This document shows, in pieces, positions 13,377 to 25,780 of a stretch of 64,000 bases of DNA. The stretch is from contig NC_088679.1 in the NCBI RefSeq assembly GCF_950023065.1, forward strand, positions 45,260,001 to 45,324,000, in the 5' to 3' direction. Both the position numbers and the translations under genes were made by a program. The notes under the pieces were generated by a model. That model worked only from the letters and a program-made list of their open reading frames with translations. It was not told the DNA's origin and did not search any database. This DNA is from Planococcus citri (taxonomy: Eukaryota > Arthropoda > Insecta > Hemiptera > Pseudococcidae). Position 1 is the stretch's first letter. Every line of letters starts with the position of its first letter.

Positions 13377-14764
13377 AAATTGTTCAAAGATTTCAGATTT
13401 ATTCGTTAGAAAAGAAGAAGCAATAGCAAAAAATCAGGTACATATTAGGCCTATGTATATTTTTTCGAAATTTTCACAAAATTTTTCGAAAAAACGTTTT
13501 TTAAATTAGAAAAAAAATTACGCACAAAATTTTGAAACATAGGTGTGCATTACGAACAAACAGAATTTTTAGTCAAAATTTAGCCAGATTTTCTTGAAAA
13601 TTTCACTATCCTCCTCTCTCTTATCTTTTTTATGTAAACAGGTCTACACTCTAATTTAAAAAATATTGAATAATGTGAAAAAAAACTTGCATTAAATAAA
13701 AATAATAAAAAAACAAAATTTCAAAAAAATTAAACTTTTTTTATACAGTTACTGATATTTACAGTTATGTAAGTAAACAGATGAATTAATAGAAGGGGAG
13801 GAGTGAAAGGATTTTTGAAAAATTAATGTAAATTTCAAGAAGTCTTCAATTTGCTAATCATTTCATGGGAAAAAATTTCTCAATTTAAAAAAATCATTGT
13901 AGATGCTTACAAATTTTAAGCTGGCAAAAAACAAAAAATTTAAGCTGTGAACCGTAGCGTAGATTCAAAAGTGTGATATTTTTAACAGGAAATTTTTTTT
14001 AAAAATGCCAATGTTTCAATACAGTTTCCAATTTATTTAAAACCAAATTTCTACATTGGTCTCAAATTTACAGAAACTGGTAATTCTGTGGGAGATAGAA
14101 ACTGGATCATAAGAACTGTTCATTATTAAAATAAAATTTCTAAGAAATAGATTTTAGAGAATAGAGAGTAAAATACTGAATAATCAAGTACACGTTAAAG
14201 CAACAAATGATAAGATCAAATTTACAAATTATCATTTTAATTAATTATTCATAAAATTATGAAAAATTTAATAGGTAGCACTGGAATTATTTTTGGGATT
14301 AATCGCCTATTTTTAATGCATTTGCTTCATGATCACTTTATTCTTGAACATCAATTCAAATTTAGTTTTTAAAAAACATCAACAACAAAAACCCACACAT
14401 GATTAAATACGTAGATGGACCATTTCATGAAAAATACACCAAAAAAAAAAAATAATAATAATAATAAAATAAAATAGAAATACGTAGACGTATACGACCA
14501 ACCTACAGATCAACTGAAGACTGTTTTTCAGTGAAAATTAGAACACAAAACCAAAAACAATAGTCTAATGGGGAACATGAGAATAATGGATAAATGTTTC
14601 ATTGCGTTCGAATTCTATCTAATGTACTATTCCTATCAATCAATAGTGAGCTTCCGAAGACAACTTCGTGAAATAATAATTCTTAATAATTCTAATAAAA
14701 CCACATTGTATCACGATACAGTACTCTGCATTTTATGGAAAAACAATCTAATCGTTATAATTAC

Positions 14765-14903
14765 CTGATGAGTTTCATCTTCTAAAGCTTTAATGCGAGT
14801 TAATTCTTTGATACTTTCTTTCCGTCTATTTGCCAATTGTTCTAGACGTTTAGCGGATCGTTCGACTTCGGTAAATAATCTATCACTTCGTTTCACCGAT
14901 ATA
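14765..14903 (-). CDS. Exon 8: spectrin-like helix (charged coiled coil)
   Basis: The acceptor is GTTTTTTTTTACAG and the donor is CATCAG|GTAATT. It is 139 nt, phase 2 to phase 0, and the first codon (Ser) is split with exon 7. It encodes a long Glu/Lys/Arg-rich amphipathic helix, including SDRLFTEVERSAKRLEQLAN and then RRKESIKELTRIKALEDETH. This fits a spectrin-type repeat. The splice phase fits exon 7 upstream, and exon 9 follows across a 10.1 kb intron. Confidence 0.9.
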
Positions 14904-15245
14904 CTGTAAAAAAAAACAAGAGAAATTCCATACTGTGTAAGTAAGTATATAAGTACATAGGTGAAGATAGGTAGGCAGTTACAGGCACAGATGCACGCTG
15001 AAAATTAAACACAAGCGAGTTGAAAATGACCTCAGAGTATAGTAAACCTTTCAACGACTCGTAAAAGCCGGAAGAAACGAAGATGTTAACCATTATTGCA
15101 AACACCAAAAAAGTACATATAAAGTAAACACCATTAGCCAGGCATGCTTGATATTCGACTGTAGGTACTTGGGGATCGCGATTATAACGTGCCTATTCGT
15201 ATTTGTACGTACTACAGTAGTAGGTATACTGGCATATGAACTCAC

Positions 15246-15484
15246 CTAACATCGTAACTATTTGGTAGCCACTGAGCACGTTCTTCGATTTGAGCTAAAA
15301 TGGTCGATCCGTCTTTACGAAGTCGTTGCATATCCGGATCATTTAATACGCGATATATTAATTTTTGCTGTTGCTGAAGTTGTTTCTTATTTAACATAAC
15401 ACCTTCGGCTGATTTCAGTTCGGACATCACGTTTACTAAACGACGTCCACATGCGTGACATCTTAATAGAAAAGGCTCCACTTC
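15246..15484 (-). CDS. Exon 7: first spectrin-like helical segment
   Basis: The acceptor is AAAATTTTACAG and the donor is GTTAG|GTGAGT. It is 239 nt, 79 codons plus 2 nt, phase 0 to phase 2. It starts EVEPFLLRCHACGRRLVNVM. A glutamine-rich amphipathic helix follows (MLNKKQLQQQQKLIYRVL), then a helix with NDPDMQRLRKDGSTILAQIE. The N/D-D-P-x-x-x-x-L-x-x-x-G-x-x-I-L-x-x-I order is what the segment after the SEC14-like domain shows in puratrophin-like proteins. The CHAC pair is a possible metal or disulfide site but may be incidental. Confidence 0.92.
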
Positions 15485-16012
15485 CTGTAAAATTTTAAGA
15501 AAAAAAAATTACTCAACTTTCATAGGGTACACATTATACCTACTCCCGTTATTAATATTCAATACTATAAAAAATTTTCCAATTATAATCAATCTCGGGT
15601 TATTGAGGGGTTAACGAGGTATTATTTATGCCCAAACGTGTGCTTATGCCTTTCAAAAGCTAGTTACAGACATTCACGAACTTAATCACTTACTGACGAT
15701 AAATCATTAACGGTAAATAGTAAACGCATGTAGTCTAGTATTCTGATTTCACTTTGAAATTAATTATTAAATATTATTGCACAATGAAAGATACATTGAA
15801 TAAAGAAAGAAAAACCAAAGGCACGTTCAAATAAAAACGTACACGATCATTTTAATGAATGAATTTTCGCTATGCTGTATTATAATTTTCTTCGAGTACC
15901 TATTTGCTGACAATTTTTTATATCCTCAGCATGGTGTATCACCACACAACAAGTACCTATACCTCATCATTCAAAACCCATCTCAAGGTTAAATAGGCTG
16001 AAGAATTTTTAC

Positions 16013-16129
16013 CTTGTAAAATTGAACCCATTCTAACTGATCATGTGAACTTTGACCACCGTAGTCGACTGGTATGTGACTGCGTTCTACGTATTCTTCT
16101 AAACTATCACTTTCAGTCAATACTCGGCA
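16013..16129 (-). CDS. Exon 6: end of the SEC14/CRAL-TRIO-like domain
   Basis: The acceptor is TTCTATGCCAACAG and the donor is TACAAG|GTAAAA. It is 117 nt, 39 codons, phase 0 to phase 0. It encodes CRVLTESDSLEEYVERSHIP and then VDYGGQSSHDQLEWVQFYK. The pattern L-x-x-Y-x-x-x-S-x-I-P-x-D-Y-G-G, then H-D-x-x-x-W-x-x-F, is the signature end of the SEC14-like domain in Dbl/MCF2L/PLEKHG4-type GEFs. Of the nine exons, this one best fixes the family. Confidence 0.92.
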
Positions 16130-16419
16130 CTGTTGGCATAGAAAGAAAAAACATATCGTAAAAAAATACCTAATAAAACTTCATTATTTGTAATTGACAC
16201 GAAACGATTGGTTGTAAAACCTTAATTACCAAGTTTTTAATTAATTTCACTAAAACACGAGCTGCTTTAATGTTTAAACTAGTTCGCCGTAAACACTAAG
16301 TAGAAATAGGTAATTAAATAATTCGATAATTAGCACCCACCCTTGCTACACCTACTTAGGTATACGTATACTATGTAAAGACAACCCATTTTTCAGCTGG
16401 GTAATAAAAATATGCTCAC

Positions 16420-16545
16420 CTTAACTTTTGATATATTTAAAACATTTGATCGACTACAATGAGAAGATGCTGATCGAAAATGTCTCACTCGATGATGGTC
16501 ATTTTTTTTCCAAGTGATAAAAACGCATTCTACTTTCACAGAATT
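16420..16545 (-). CDS. Exon 5: SEC14/CRAL-TRIO-like domain, middle
   Basis: The acceptor is TTTTCAATTTCCAG and the donor is TTAAG|GTGAGC. It is 126 nt, 42 codons, phase 0 to phase 0. It encodes a hydrophobic strand (VKVECVFITW), a basic His/Arg/Ser-rich loop (KKNDHHRVRHFRSASSHCSR) and then SNVLNISKVK. The last residues lead directly into the C-R-V-L-T-E of exon 6. The loop is more divergent than the rest of the domain. Confidence 0.83.
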
Positions 16546-19023
16546 CTGGAAATTGAAAAGAAAAAAATACATTAATCATTTTATTAACATAAGGCAGAAT
16601 AATTGAAAGTAATTTTATTTCTATTAATAGGTATAGGTAGTACATTTGTTTCGAATCACCTCACATATTGATAATTATCGATGTAAATCGCATTCTTTTC
16701 AATCATGTAATTAGCTTATCATTGAAATGGTAAAATGGTTAGGTACTTCCTTTTAAAATTCAACACTTGCGAAGTACCTACTCACTGATTTGAAAAAATT
16801 GACCAATTTAGCGAGAATTACTTCGCATTAATGATTAGAATGAGGAAATGAGTATGAAAAATAAAATTTTATGTTTTTTTTTTCGAATACGATTTAATCA
16901 AAATGTTTCTTCTTTAGGTACTACTGCACAAGCTCGTTGATTACCAAGTAGATAAGTAATCATCAAATGATTGTATTTATCGCAAGTTTGAAGAGATATA
17001 GATGAATTTATTTATTTACATTATATTTATTTCTAGATATTGATTAGGCATAACTTTCAACTATTCATCGATTATTTTTATTGTCACACGCTCAGTTATT
17101 TATGAATGAGAAGTTTTCCATTTCATTTCTTCATCTCATTTAGGGACGTTTTCCGTTTCACTTTTTTGTAATTTTCAATGGGAAAAAAGAGCACTATACG
17201 AATATTTCTAAAAACCACGTCTGGTTATTTGCACGAAAGTTTCAAGGGGATAACAAATGTACTGTGAAACAAAGGCATTCGGTAGGTACCTTAGATATTT
17301 TTTCATGATTCTCTTACAGCGCTGAGTGCACTGAAGTCAAAATAAACAAACAACAACAAAAAACAAAAAATTGTAGTCCGTTGGTATCCTATAATGTAGA
17401 CTTTGAACTTTGAATTTAAACAAAATGTATGGATTAATACGACGAAAATGAGTTATTTTTCGTAATTTTCTCACAGTTTTACATTTAATCTGAATCATGT
17501 GAAACCCATTTTTAAAAAAGAAAAAAAATACTCCACGTTTTATCAATATTTTCCCGAACGTTATCGATTTAATTATCAAAAAAATCAAAAAATCAATTGA
17601 AACAGGTTTTCAAAAAAATGTTTCAAGTTAGGTAAGTAATTTAGATTCTCGAGAAATACTGTTAGATACGCGTATTCCACACATAGTTACTACGTTCATC
17701 AGCGCAAACAACATAAATTTGAAAAAACAAAACAAAACACAATTGCTTATCCATTTCATAAACAAAAATCTCAATCAAATCAATACTTAATTGCATTTCA
17801 AAAAATATAATCAACTCATCCACTCAATTCTAATCCCAGTTTTTGAAAAAAGGACTCTAGGGTTGTAGTAAAATGATCAGGTACTTAAGCACATAAGGGA
17901 GCGGGACTAGTCTCAAAAGTGAAAAGTACCAACTCCAACAAACTTTCAAACTGAAAATTTGTGTTTCTTTCTAGTTTCTAGACTCTGGACTTCTAGAGAC
18001 AATGAAAAATAATTTTATAAGGATTTTTGAGGGAACTCTCTGATGTCTAATTATTTTGAATTGGATTTGACAATCACAAAAGGAATAATTATTAGATAAA
18101 AAATTATCGAAAAATAAGTTGGGCAAATATTTCTTTTAAGCATATGAACCAAAAATTGATGCTTCAAAGTAGGTTTAAAAATATTTTCTGCATTAATCGA
18201 ATACCTATATTATTTTTTGAAAAATTGTAAAAAAAAATCACGATATTTTGAAAGGGATGAAAAAATATAAAAATCAGAGAAAAAATTGGGGAAATGAACT
18301 TTTACTAGAAAAATTAAGGTTTTCGGTTAATAATTTTCATGTTTTTCTCTTCCAATAATTTTTTTTCTGTTTGTGCCTGATTGAGTGAGTGATCGTTTGA
18401 ATAATCAACAAAGCTATTGAGAACAAAAAAAAAAGTTTTTCAATTATAGGAAACTCTTTTGACAACAGTTTGAACTTTGAAGAATGAGTTTTTAATCGAT
18501 GTGAATAGGACGAGGAGTAGGAACGTGAATCTGTTTTTTAACTTCGCATATGCATTGCACTCTCATCTATAAAAATTTCACTTACCTAGCACACCTGTTG
18601 ACCTTAATTTTTGATTTTTATTTCACTGAAAATCAAATGCTACTAGAAAGTATCACCTACGCTAACTCGAGCATTGTAAAAATTCACCATACGAGTAGAT
18701 ATTCTATGGTTAACGTATAGAACTGTCGAAAAATTACCATAATACAATATAAAACAACAAAACAGATAATTAAACAACAGTTTTGAGCGATAATAAAATT
18801 TTATAACTTGATTCACGTTGATATTTAATAAAGAACCGGCAATAAAGTTTTACACATAAACTCCCACTTATTCAACAAATTAATTACTCGAACAACAAAG
18901 AAGTAGCGTATATTGCCATAAACATATTTAATGGCAATCAGTTTCTCTTGAAACGAACTTGAGCATTTGTCTAAACAAAATCGCGACAAAATAAATAAAA
19001 TGTTAAAAAATTTTCATACTAAC

Positions 19024-19120
19024 CGTTATTAAGCTGAGTGATTTATCTAGGAGATCAATTTCTAGAGTGCTGCTTGGCGATACAACTAGTACAGAAATTC
19101 CTCTATATTGTTTTTCAATT
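19024..19120 (-). CDS. Exon 4: SEC14/CRAL-TRIO-like domain, central strand
   Basis: This small 97-nt exon (phase 2 to phase 0) was located because exons 3 and 5 cannot be joined directly: that junction makes a stop codon. The acceptor is TACGTGTTTACAG and the donor is AACG|GTTAGT. It encodes KIEKQYRGISVLVVSPSST and then a leucine-rich helix (LEIDLLDKSLSLIT). The G-x-S-V-L-V-V strand is where the domain normally carries a buried strand (G-x-T-V-x-x-D). Phase and domain order are both restored by including it. Confidence 0.85.
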
Positions 19121-19429
19121 CTGTAAACACGTAAAACCGAGGAATAATAAAAAATTTCTCTTTTTATTCGCTAAATTCGTGTTAAATTTCTTACAAATAC
19201 GTGTGTTTTTAAGATGTAGGTATGTAAGTATTCAGAGTGATCGAACGACGATACCTAATTACTCGATCTAGGTATGTAACGACTGATGCGAACTTTGAAA
19301 CGTATTTTCACAAACATTTATTACACTTTTGTACTTAATAAATGCAATGAGGAAACATCATCACTTCGATCACTCTTGAACATATGTACCCACCTACAAC
19401 TAGAGAAAGAAAAGAAAAAAAGTAATTAC

Positions 19430-19550
19430 TTTGTGATGATGCTTGAATAATAGGAAATTACAGACGCTATATCTCGTTCATTGAGTTCCGATTTCATAAC
19501 CGTATCTGCGTCGTAAATGATCACCGATCTATCTAATTTATCAAAAATGC
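19430..19550 (-). CDS. Exon 3: SEC14/CRAL-TRIO-like domain, first beta strand and helix
   Basis: The acceptor is GTTTGTTTTGCAG and the donor is ACAAA|GTAATT. The exon is 121 nt, phase 1 in and phase 2 out. It encodes DKLDRSVIIYDAD, a D-x-x-x-R-x-V-I-I strand typical of the domain where the usual form is G-R-x-V/L-V/I. SELNERDIASVISYYSSI follows, matching the S-E-L-x-x-x-x-I-A helix and Y-Y seen in this group. The splice phase fits both neighbours. Confidence 0.87.
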
Positions 19551-19960
19551 CTGCAAAACAAACATCGTAAAATAAATACACTTTTACGTATACCTATTAC
19601 TCAAAACGGATTATTTATCATTAGGTAGGTACATCTATTTTACGCCTAGAATGCCTCGAACCAGTTGTATTTTCAAATTCATCGCCTACAATGACATTTT
19701 AATAACTTAATCTTAACCCCTGTGCAGTCAGAATGACTTGGTCGATGCGTAGATAAGCTCTCGTATTCGCATTCATCAACGGTCATATCAACCGTTCTCC
19801 GACACTTTAAGTATCACTTAAAACGACGGAACTCTTGAAAATAGTAAAACCCATCGATAAATAAACTCGGTGTGATATAAAGTAAATGAAGCGAACCTTT
19901 CATACTTGTACATCATGCAGCAAATACACAAGCTTTATGAAAATCATCGAGTCAGTTATA

Positions 19961-20723
19961 CAGGGTGTCCTATCAAATGTCAGACATACTTTGGATTCAA
20001 GTATCTATATAGGTACCTAATACTTGAGTAGGTATGAAAAATAGTGAAACATTAACAAGGTGCCTATTTCGACATTTGAAGGGACGACCATTTCAAAAAG
20101 TACATAAATGAAGTAGGGAATCAATAGTGACTGATCAGGATTTCAGATATTAAAGCAATAATTAAATTATTTTTAAAAAAAATAGAAAATGAAATTAAGT
20201 TGGGTTTTTGAGGTGCAGCTGGCTTTAGTCTTCTGAAAAATGTTTGTGGCTTTTGGTTCTGGTCCACCTAACTTCTTCGGAACAATTATTTTTGGTACCT
20301 AACAACTTGAAATATTTTTCTATAATTTCATATTTCTACAAAGTACTGGATTCTGAGAAGTCCAGGAGCAAATTCGTAACTGGCGTAACTCGTAAAATAT
20401 GTTTGGTGAGCTCATCTCGTAAAGAAAAAAATTCCCTACAAATTTGATTCTGAACAAATTTTGCCTAAATCCAAAATTGAAGGAGCAACATGGAGCTTTG
20501 AAGTTTTCATGCTTCGTATCGCCTTCAATTTCGAACATGGGCAGCAGATGAAGATCGTTTAAAACCCTAAAAAGTAAATTTTAGATAAAAGTGAAAAATT
20601 CTAAAAATACGAACAAACATGGATTACATATTCTGATCATAAGTTTAAATTCTCTCAATCTCCTACATTGTATGTGGATGTTCCTGAATTCGAAGCATAA
20701 CAGACGTTCGAAGGGACACCCTG
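19961..20723. mobile_element. TA-flanked MITE (CAGGGTGTCC family), copy 1
   Basis: The ends CAGGGTGTCC and GGACACCCTG are exact inverted repeats, flanked by TA on both sides (19959-19960, 20724-20725). Looser inverted similarity goes on for about 40 bp (start TATCAAATGTCAGACATACT; inverted end CTTCGAACGTCTGTTATGCT). TA duplication suggests Tc1/mariner-type mobilisation. At 763 bp it has no transposase. It lies in the intron between exons 2 and 3. Confidence 0.8.
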
Positions 20724-21316
20724 TATACCTTAATATCTATCACCTTGTGTATTTTTCTTTTTTCAAATGTCACAAGCCCGCATATAGCCATCTAAATGAT
20801 TTCCTTCTTCACACCGCCGTCACGTCGAAGGGTTAAACAACGCGGAAATTAACTCATTGCTAGCAATTAAATACGCATACATGATATTTCCACCCTAAAT
20901 GTAATCGAGCAATAAAAGTCAATCAACTAAACAACGCCGTGAATCGTTATTATTGCTAAAACGAAGCCTTAGAAAATTTTTTCACTTTATTTCAGTATGC
21001 AACAAGAACAAGAGCTCTGATGATTGATATAGTACACACCGTCGGTCGCCATTTGACGGCTTCCAACTCTAAACATCTCCCAATTACGTCGTCGTTTTGT
21101 AATCGACCAACAAGTTTTTCAAAGGATCTCGGTCTTTACTTAAAAGTGGCCATTAAACGATCGCGTCGTCATATACCTACCAAACATTTCATTAAATTAC
21201 ACTTACACCGCCGTAGTCGCCGCCATAATAGTAACACTTTTTTTTTTTACTACAGCAGCTTTTTAAATTTAAATTAAACATCTCATCTTATCGGACTACA
21301 AAAGGGCTACATTTAC

Positions 21317-21418
21317 CTGGAAACGTAATTCCAGCCATTAGTATCTTTTCTGGCAAGTCATTAATGCACGATGGTCGAATAACAGTCCAATCGTTATTTT
21401 GATTCGGCGATTCACCCT
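21317..21418 (-). CDS. Exon 2: start of the SEC14/CRAL-TRIO-like domain
   Basis: The acceptor is TTGTTGTTACAG and the donor is CCAG|GTAAAT. The exon is 102 nt, phase 1 to phase 1. It encodes a polar linker (GESPNQNND) followed by WTVIRPSCINDLPEKILMAG. The order W-x-x-I-x-P, then L-P-E-x-I-L, then A-G resembles the lead-in to the lipid-binding SEC14-like domain of Dbl-family GEFs. There, conserved Leu-Pro begins the first helix and the following Gly leads into the beta-sheet. It is too short to appear as an isolated open frame and was found from splice sites and conserved-looking codons. Confidence 0.87.
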
Positions 21419-24400
21419 CTGTAACAACAAACCAGATTCACATTTCATTAAACATCATGTGTAGGCTAACACACAGTATAGATACACAATGCATGTAATC
21501 GATGAATAAGACTATAGGGTGCCTAGAAGATGGACGTGCTTTCACCTTAAAAGGTAAATAAAATATTGTCGTTCTCACACTCTACTCCATTGGACCATGC
21601 GTATACGTATAAAATGGTAACAATACATTATAAAACTCTTGGCGCCACTTTAACCAACCAACCCTCTTGATAAACATCTCCGATAATATAAAACGATGAA
21701 TCCTTCAACCACCGAACATCTCAACTTATCGATGATCAATTTCTACATCAATGAATCTCTTCGTTCGTTCATAATTTCATTTCATCTCAATTTTTATTCT
21801 GGCAACAAAGGCTCAAAAGGTAATTATAATGATGAATCAAATTGACCCAGCGTGTGAAATTTGTATAGAAGTAAAATTCAAAGTTAGCAATTTACTCGAT
21901 TTTACGAATTTTTATTTTACTAAGAATGCGAATAAAAATCAAGTAGGCAGGGCACTTACACATCGAATATCATTTTGTGCAGTTACGCTCGATTTAATCA
22001 GAAAATATTTCGCTCATTATGTAGTATTTATCATTTTTTATTCTATGAGGTCATGTATGGTGATTTCCTTCGTTCTACGAATTCATTATCGTCTTTTATG
22101 GGTAATTCATCGGCAAATTAAGTATACTTAGACTTATTAATAATTTTTCATTTTTTTAAAAGAATTGATAGTGTTATCGAATCATATTATTCATCGTGTT
22201 TTGTCAGTGATAATTCCACATTGAATAATATACATACGTACAATAAATATGAACACTACATTGCGCACGGTGTTTAGCATTTTGAATTTTCGAAATACTT
22301 TGGCAGGTACCTAGCTACCTACTGATGTAAAAAGAAAATTTATTTAGGAAATGATCAGCTCAGATAAATTCTATAATCCCCCCCCCCAAATAAAATAGGT
22401 AAAAACACTGCACTGTTTTAAAAATAAAATCCAAATATCGTAGGTACCTATACTTTTCAGTTTAACTATTTTATTCATATCTACAAAATACGTATTTTCA
22501 AACTAAAAATTAGCCAGAAAAGCTCGATAAAAGCTTTTCTTTGGAAAATGCTCTTCAAAAAATTAGTTTGCCAATTAGTACTTAATCAATCTAATTTAAG
22601 CAGAAATTGTAACTAATAACGTAATAACTAATAAGTTAAACACTTCGCTTTGTTTCAAAATTGCCCCAAATGATCTGATTATTCAATAAACTTTTTCCGG
22701 TTTTCCAGATCAATTTTTCTAATTTTCTAGATCTTTTGAATATCAATTACATATTCACACAAAGTAGTGGAGGAAGAGGGAGAGGGGGCAATTTTTTCAT
22801 CAGCTGATTCACAAACTCTTGTTGGGCGTTTATGACGCTGGAGTCGGAGAGGATGAAGAAGAGGGAGGTTTAGGGGGGCTTTTATCTTGAAAGTACCATT
22901 TCAAGAACTTTTTCTGCCCATAAGAAGTTGAAGTAAGTAGATACGCTACTCCAATAATATGTACTTGAGAATTAGGAATTTGAAATAAATTGAAAGGGAG
23001 ACAATTTTTAACATTTTTTTATGGCACTGATCCGACACAAAAACCAAAAAATACATAAAAAGCAAATCTCGGAGAATCACTTTTACCTCACATTCGAGGG
23101 AATTTGTGTACGTAAGAGCAAATTTTTAAAAACAGCAGCAATTCGTCTGATTTGAGAATTCGATTTTTTTTTTACTAAAAATTGAAGTGGATAATCTGAA
23201 AACAGTCGGGACATTTGAGACCCAAGGTGAATTGGAAGTAAGGAGGGGGTTGAACATTGAAATGTTCTCGCGTTGGCCGACTTTTTCAGCTCTAAACAAA
23301 TTTTCAGCGCTTCAAAAATGTTGAAAAAATTTCGGAGCATTTAAACCCCTCCACGGTTTATTCCAAGTCTCTCGAGACCCAAATTGCAGTATTTATCCAA
23401 TTTTGGAGCTGAAAAAAATCAACGACGATACAGAATGCGCCAAATTTAAAACAGAAAGAGCATTGATTTTCACAAGTTAAGGGCATTCAACTCCTCCCTT
23501 CAGTCCATTACAAAATCCTTAGAACCATTTTTTCAATGCAACTGAAATATTCACTTTGCAGTTCTCAAAAGTTTTAGGATACAGAAACTCCTCTCCAAAC
23601 GGCTGTCTGCGACGACGAATGTCATTTTTCAATGTTCACCCAGCAAGGATCCTTGGACAATTTCCTGATTTTGGAGTAAAAATGGAAAAATTCACATAGG
23701 TACATTTTCCCAACTTTCCTAGAAGAGCAAACGTCTATTATTTTCCCAGTTTTCCATTGGCTGGAAACCCACCATGCAACTTCTTACAATAAGTATTCTA
23801 GATTAGGAATGGCAAACTAGACCACTCAGCAAATCGAGCTGCATTATACCTTACCTATCGGCTATCCTATACTCAGAAAGAGGAAAATTCGCAGAAAATC
23901 AGACAAGACAACTGAACGTAATATGCATCAGTTGAACGAAGTTAGCACGATTCTGTCAAGCTAAATTTATCAATGAAACTTTAATTTTGTACGATCATCA
24001 GCGAAAGCGCGATATTAATGAAAATTTCATCGAATGATTACTAATCGAATTGACGGACACGTGTACGTAGTTGTTTTTAAATTTTAGATCAAAAACTGAA
24101 AATTTTTCAAACAATTAGAATAATGCTGATAGAGCTAAACTAATGTACCTACCTACGTACGTAAGTAGTAAACACAGTAGTAGGTCTAGGTAATCCTATG
24201 AGAAACAATCTATCAAGAAAGTCGTGTCTGTATATTATCTCCTTGAATAAACACATACGGCGCAAACGATAGAATTTCTCATTAAATAGAGCATTTCTTT
24301 CACATGTAAGCAGCTAATTATTAAAGTTATTAGCGTCCACAGCAGTATAAGTACGCTGTGCAATTAAAATGCAGCTAAGAAGATTTCTTCCAAATAGGTA

Positions 24401-25525
24401 AGCGTTTAATAAGGCGAGAAAAATTCGAACAGGCTAAAAGCAAAAACCAAACTTGAAACTGCACGAGACGAACGAAATATCCCATGCAGAAGGCGCTAAA
24501 CTCCTCATCTGTCATGATTGCGATCCTTATGACAAGCGTAATAGGTTTTGCAGATGCTGTTATGATGAATTACGTTTGCATGATCGAACAATGTCTATTA
24601 CTGTAAACGTGTAAAACCTTATGATGTTTCCCACATTCTATATAAGGGTCCATGTCGTAACGATAAAGCACGTCGTTGTTGTTGTTTTTTCCATTTTATT
24701 TTTAATTTCAATAGCACCATCGCGTATACCTATTTCCATCAAAGCGTCGCGTCGCATCGCGTCGAAACAAAAGGTTATAGTATGCATTAAACATTTATTT
24801 ATATTATCATCTTTGCTTTTCACCGCCTCTAATCGAGCTTCAATGAAACCGACTAAATTTCAAGTTCAATATCGATCTCGGTCGTTAATTTATACTCTAA
24901 GAGTTGTAAACACCGCGCACACCGTTAACCGTTACATATAGGTAGGTCTAGGTAAAGGTATACTTTAAAGCCTTTACACGCAGCAGTGACAACAGAACAC
25001 CGCGTATATACAATATCCATATCCAGTACACTATTAAAGAATTCACCAGCTGGTAAAACTGGTTTCGTTCGCATCTATCATTGACCATTGCTGCCGTTTC
25101 ATGAATGAAACGCACTCTTCAAGTCTCCGTTATAATGGTTAGTAATTCTACACTATCTATTCTACGTACGACTACGAGCTTCGAAGTGCATAGCGTACCG
25201 TATGCCTAACTCGTTTGCAAAATAAATCGTTTACGTTTATTCAATGAAGATTTTACAAATAGCGAAAAATGTTGACTTATTTAATGTACAATTGCATATA
25301 TCGCATCGTTTGATTTGCGAGTAGGTAGGTAAACTTGTATACATAATCATAAATCAACTCAGCAAATCGTAGTCATAGGATGAGGCTGTTGTTTCGACAA
25401 AAGCTGCACGTTAACTATGTCGTCTTTTACTCGTCGTTTTCTTATCACGTTTCACTCAATCACGATTGAAATTTCGTTTGTGTGCGGGTACGCGACCAAG
25501 CTTTTTTCACTGTCAACGCCACCAG

Positions 25526-25780
25526 ATGATACACGTTCTCAGATTAGCTATTCCTCTATACCTATGTGTAGTCTTCCTCCCAACGGCCAACACCAACGAT
25601 GAATTTCTTTTCTTTTTCACACATCGAAGTGACAATAATGCCGAACAATGGACCGATGAAGATGATAGCTGTACGACTACTTTAGCAGCCAATCGAGAAT
25701 TTTCTAGACCTAATGGACGATCCTCATACGCTGAGCCTCGACAAATACCGCCATCAAAGTTTAATTGCCAAGCGCCTTAA
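25526..25780 (+). CDS. Possible nested ORF: small secreted protein, 84 residues
   Basis: This plus-strand ATG frame lies inside the 15.6 kb intron of the GEF gene, antisense to it. It begins with a plausible signal peptide (MIHVLRLAIPLYLCVVFLPT, with ANTN after it as a possible cleavage region). A polar, acidic then basic mature part follows (for example QWTDEDDSCTT and NREFSRPNGRSSYAEPRQIP), and it stops at TAA. The mature part has two cysteines. I recognise no family. A T-rich stretch at 25604-25620 followed by AG could instead be a splice acceptor, making the second half a terminal exon of another gene. The opposite strand is also open here without an ATG. No TATA box or AATAAA is obvious nearby. 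Confidence 0.25.
   Translation: MIHVLRLAIPLYLCVVFLPTANTNDEFLFFFTHRSDNNAEQWTDEDDSCTTTLAANREFSRPNGRSSYAEPRQIPPSKFNCQAP

Larger units (their letters stand above)
4636..14764 (-). other. Intron 8 of the GEF-like gene, 10.1 kb
   Basis: It holds the CA microsatellite, the 130-bp duplication near 8.4-8.6 kb, a GC-richer island at 10.74-11.16 kb and a T23 run. It also carries many copies of the dispersed GTAGGTA / TACCTAC motif. No exon with compatible splice phase was recognised. Confidence 0.7.

Noticed and set aside
21829..22131. 100-codon plus-strand ATG frame
   Set aside because: AT-rich hydrophobic product without recognised domain or splice support, within intron 1 of the GEF gene.
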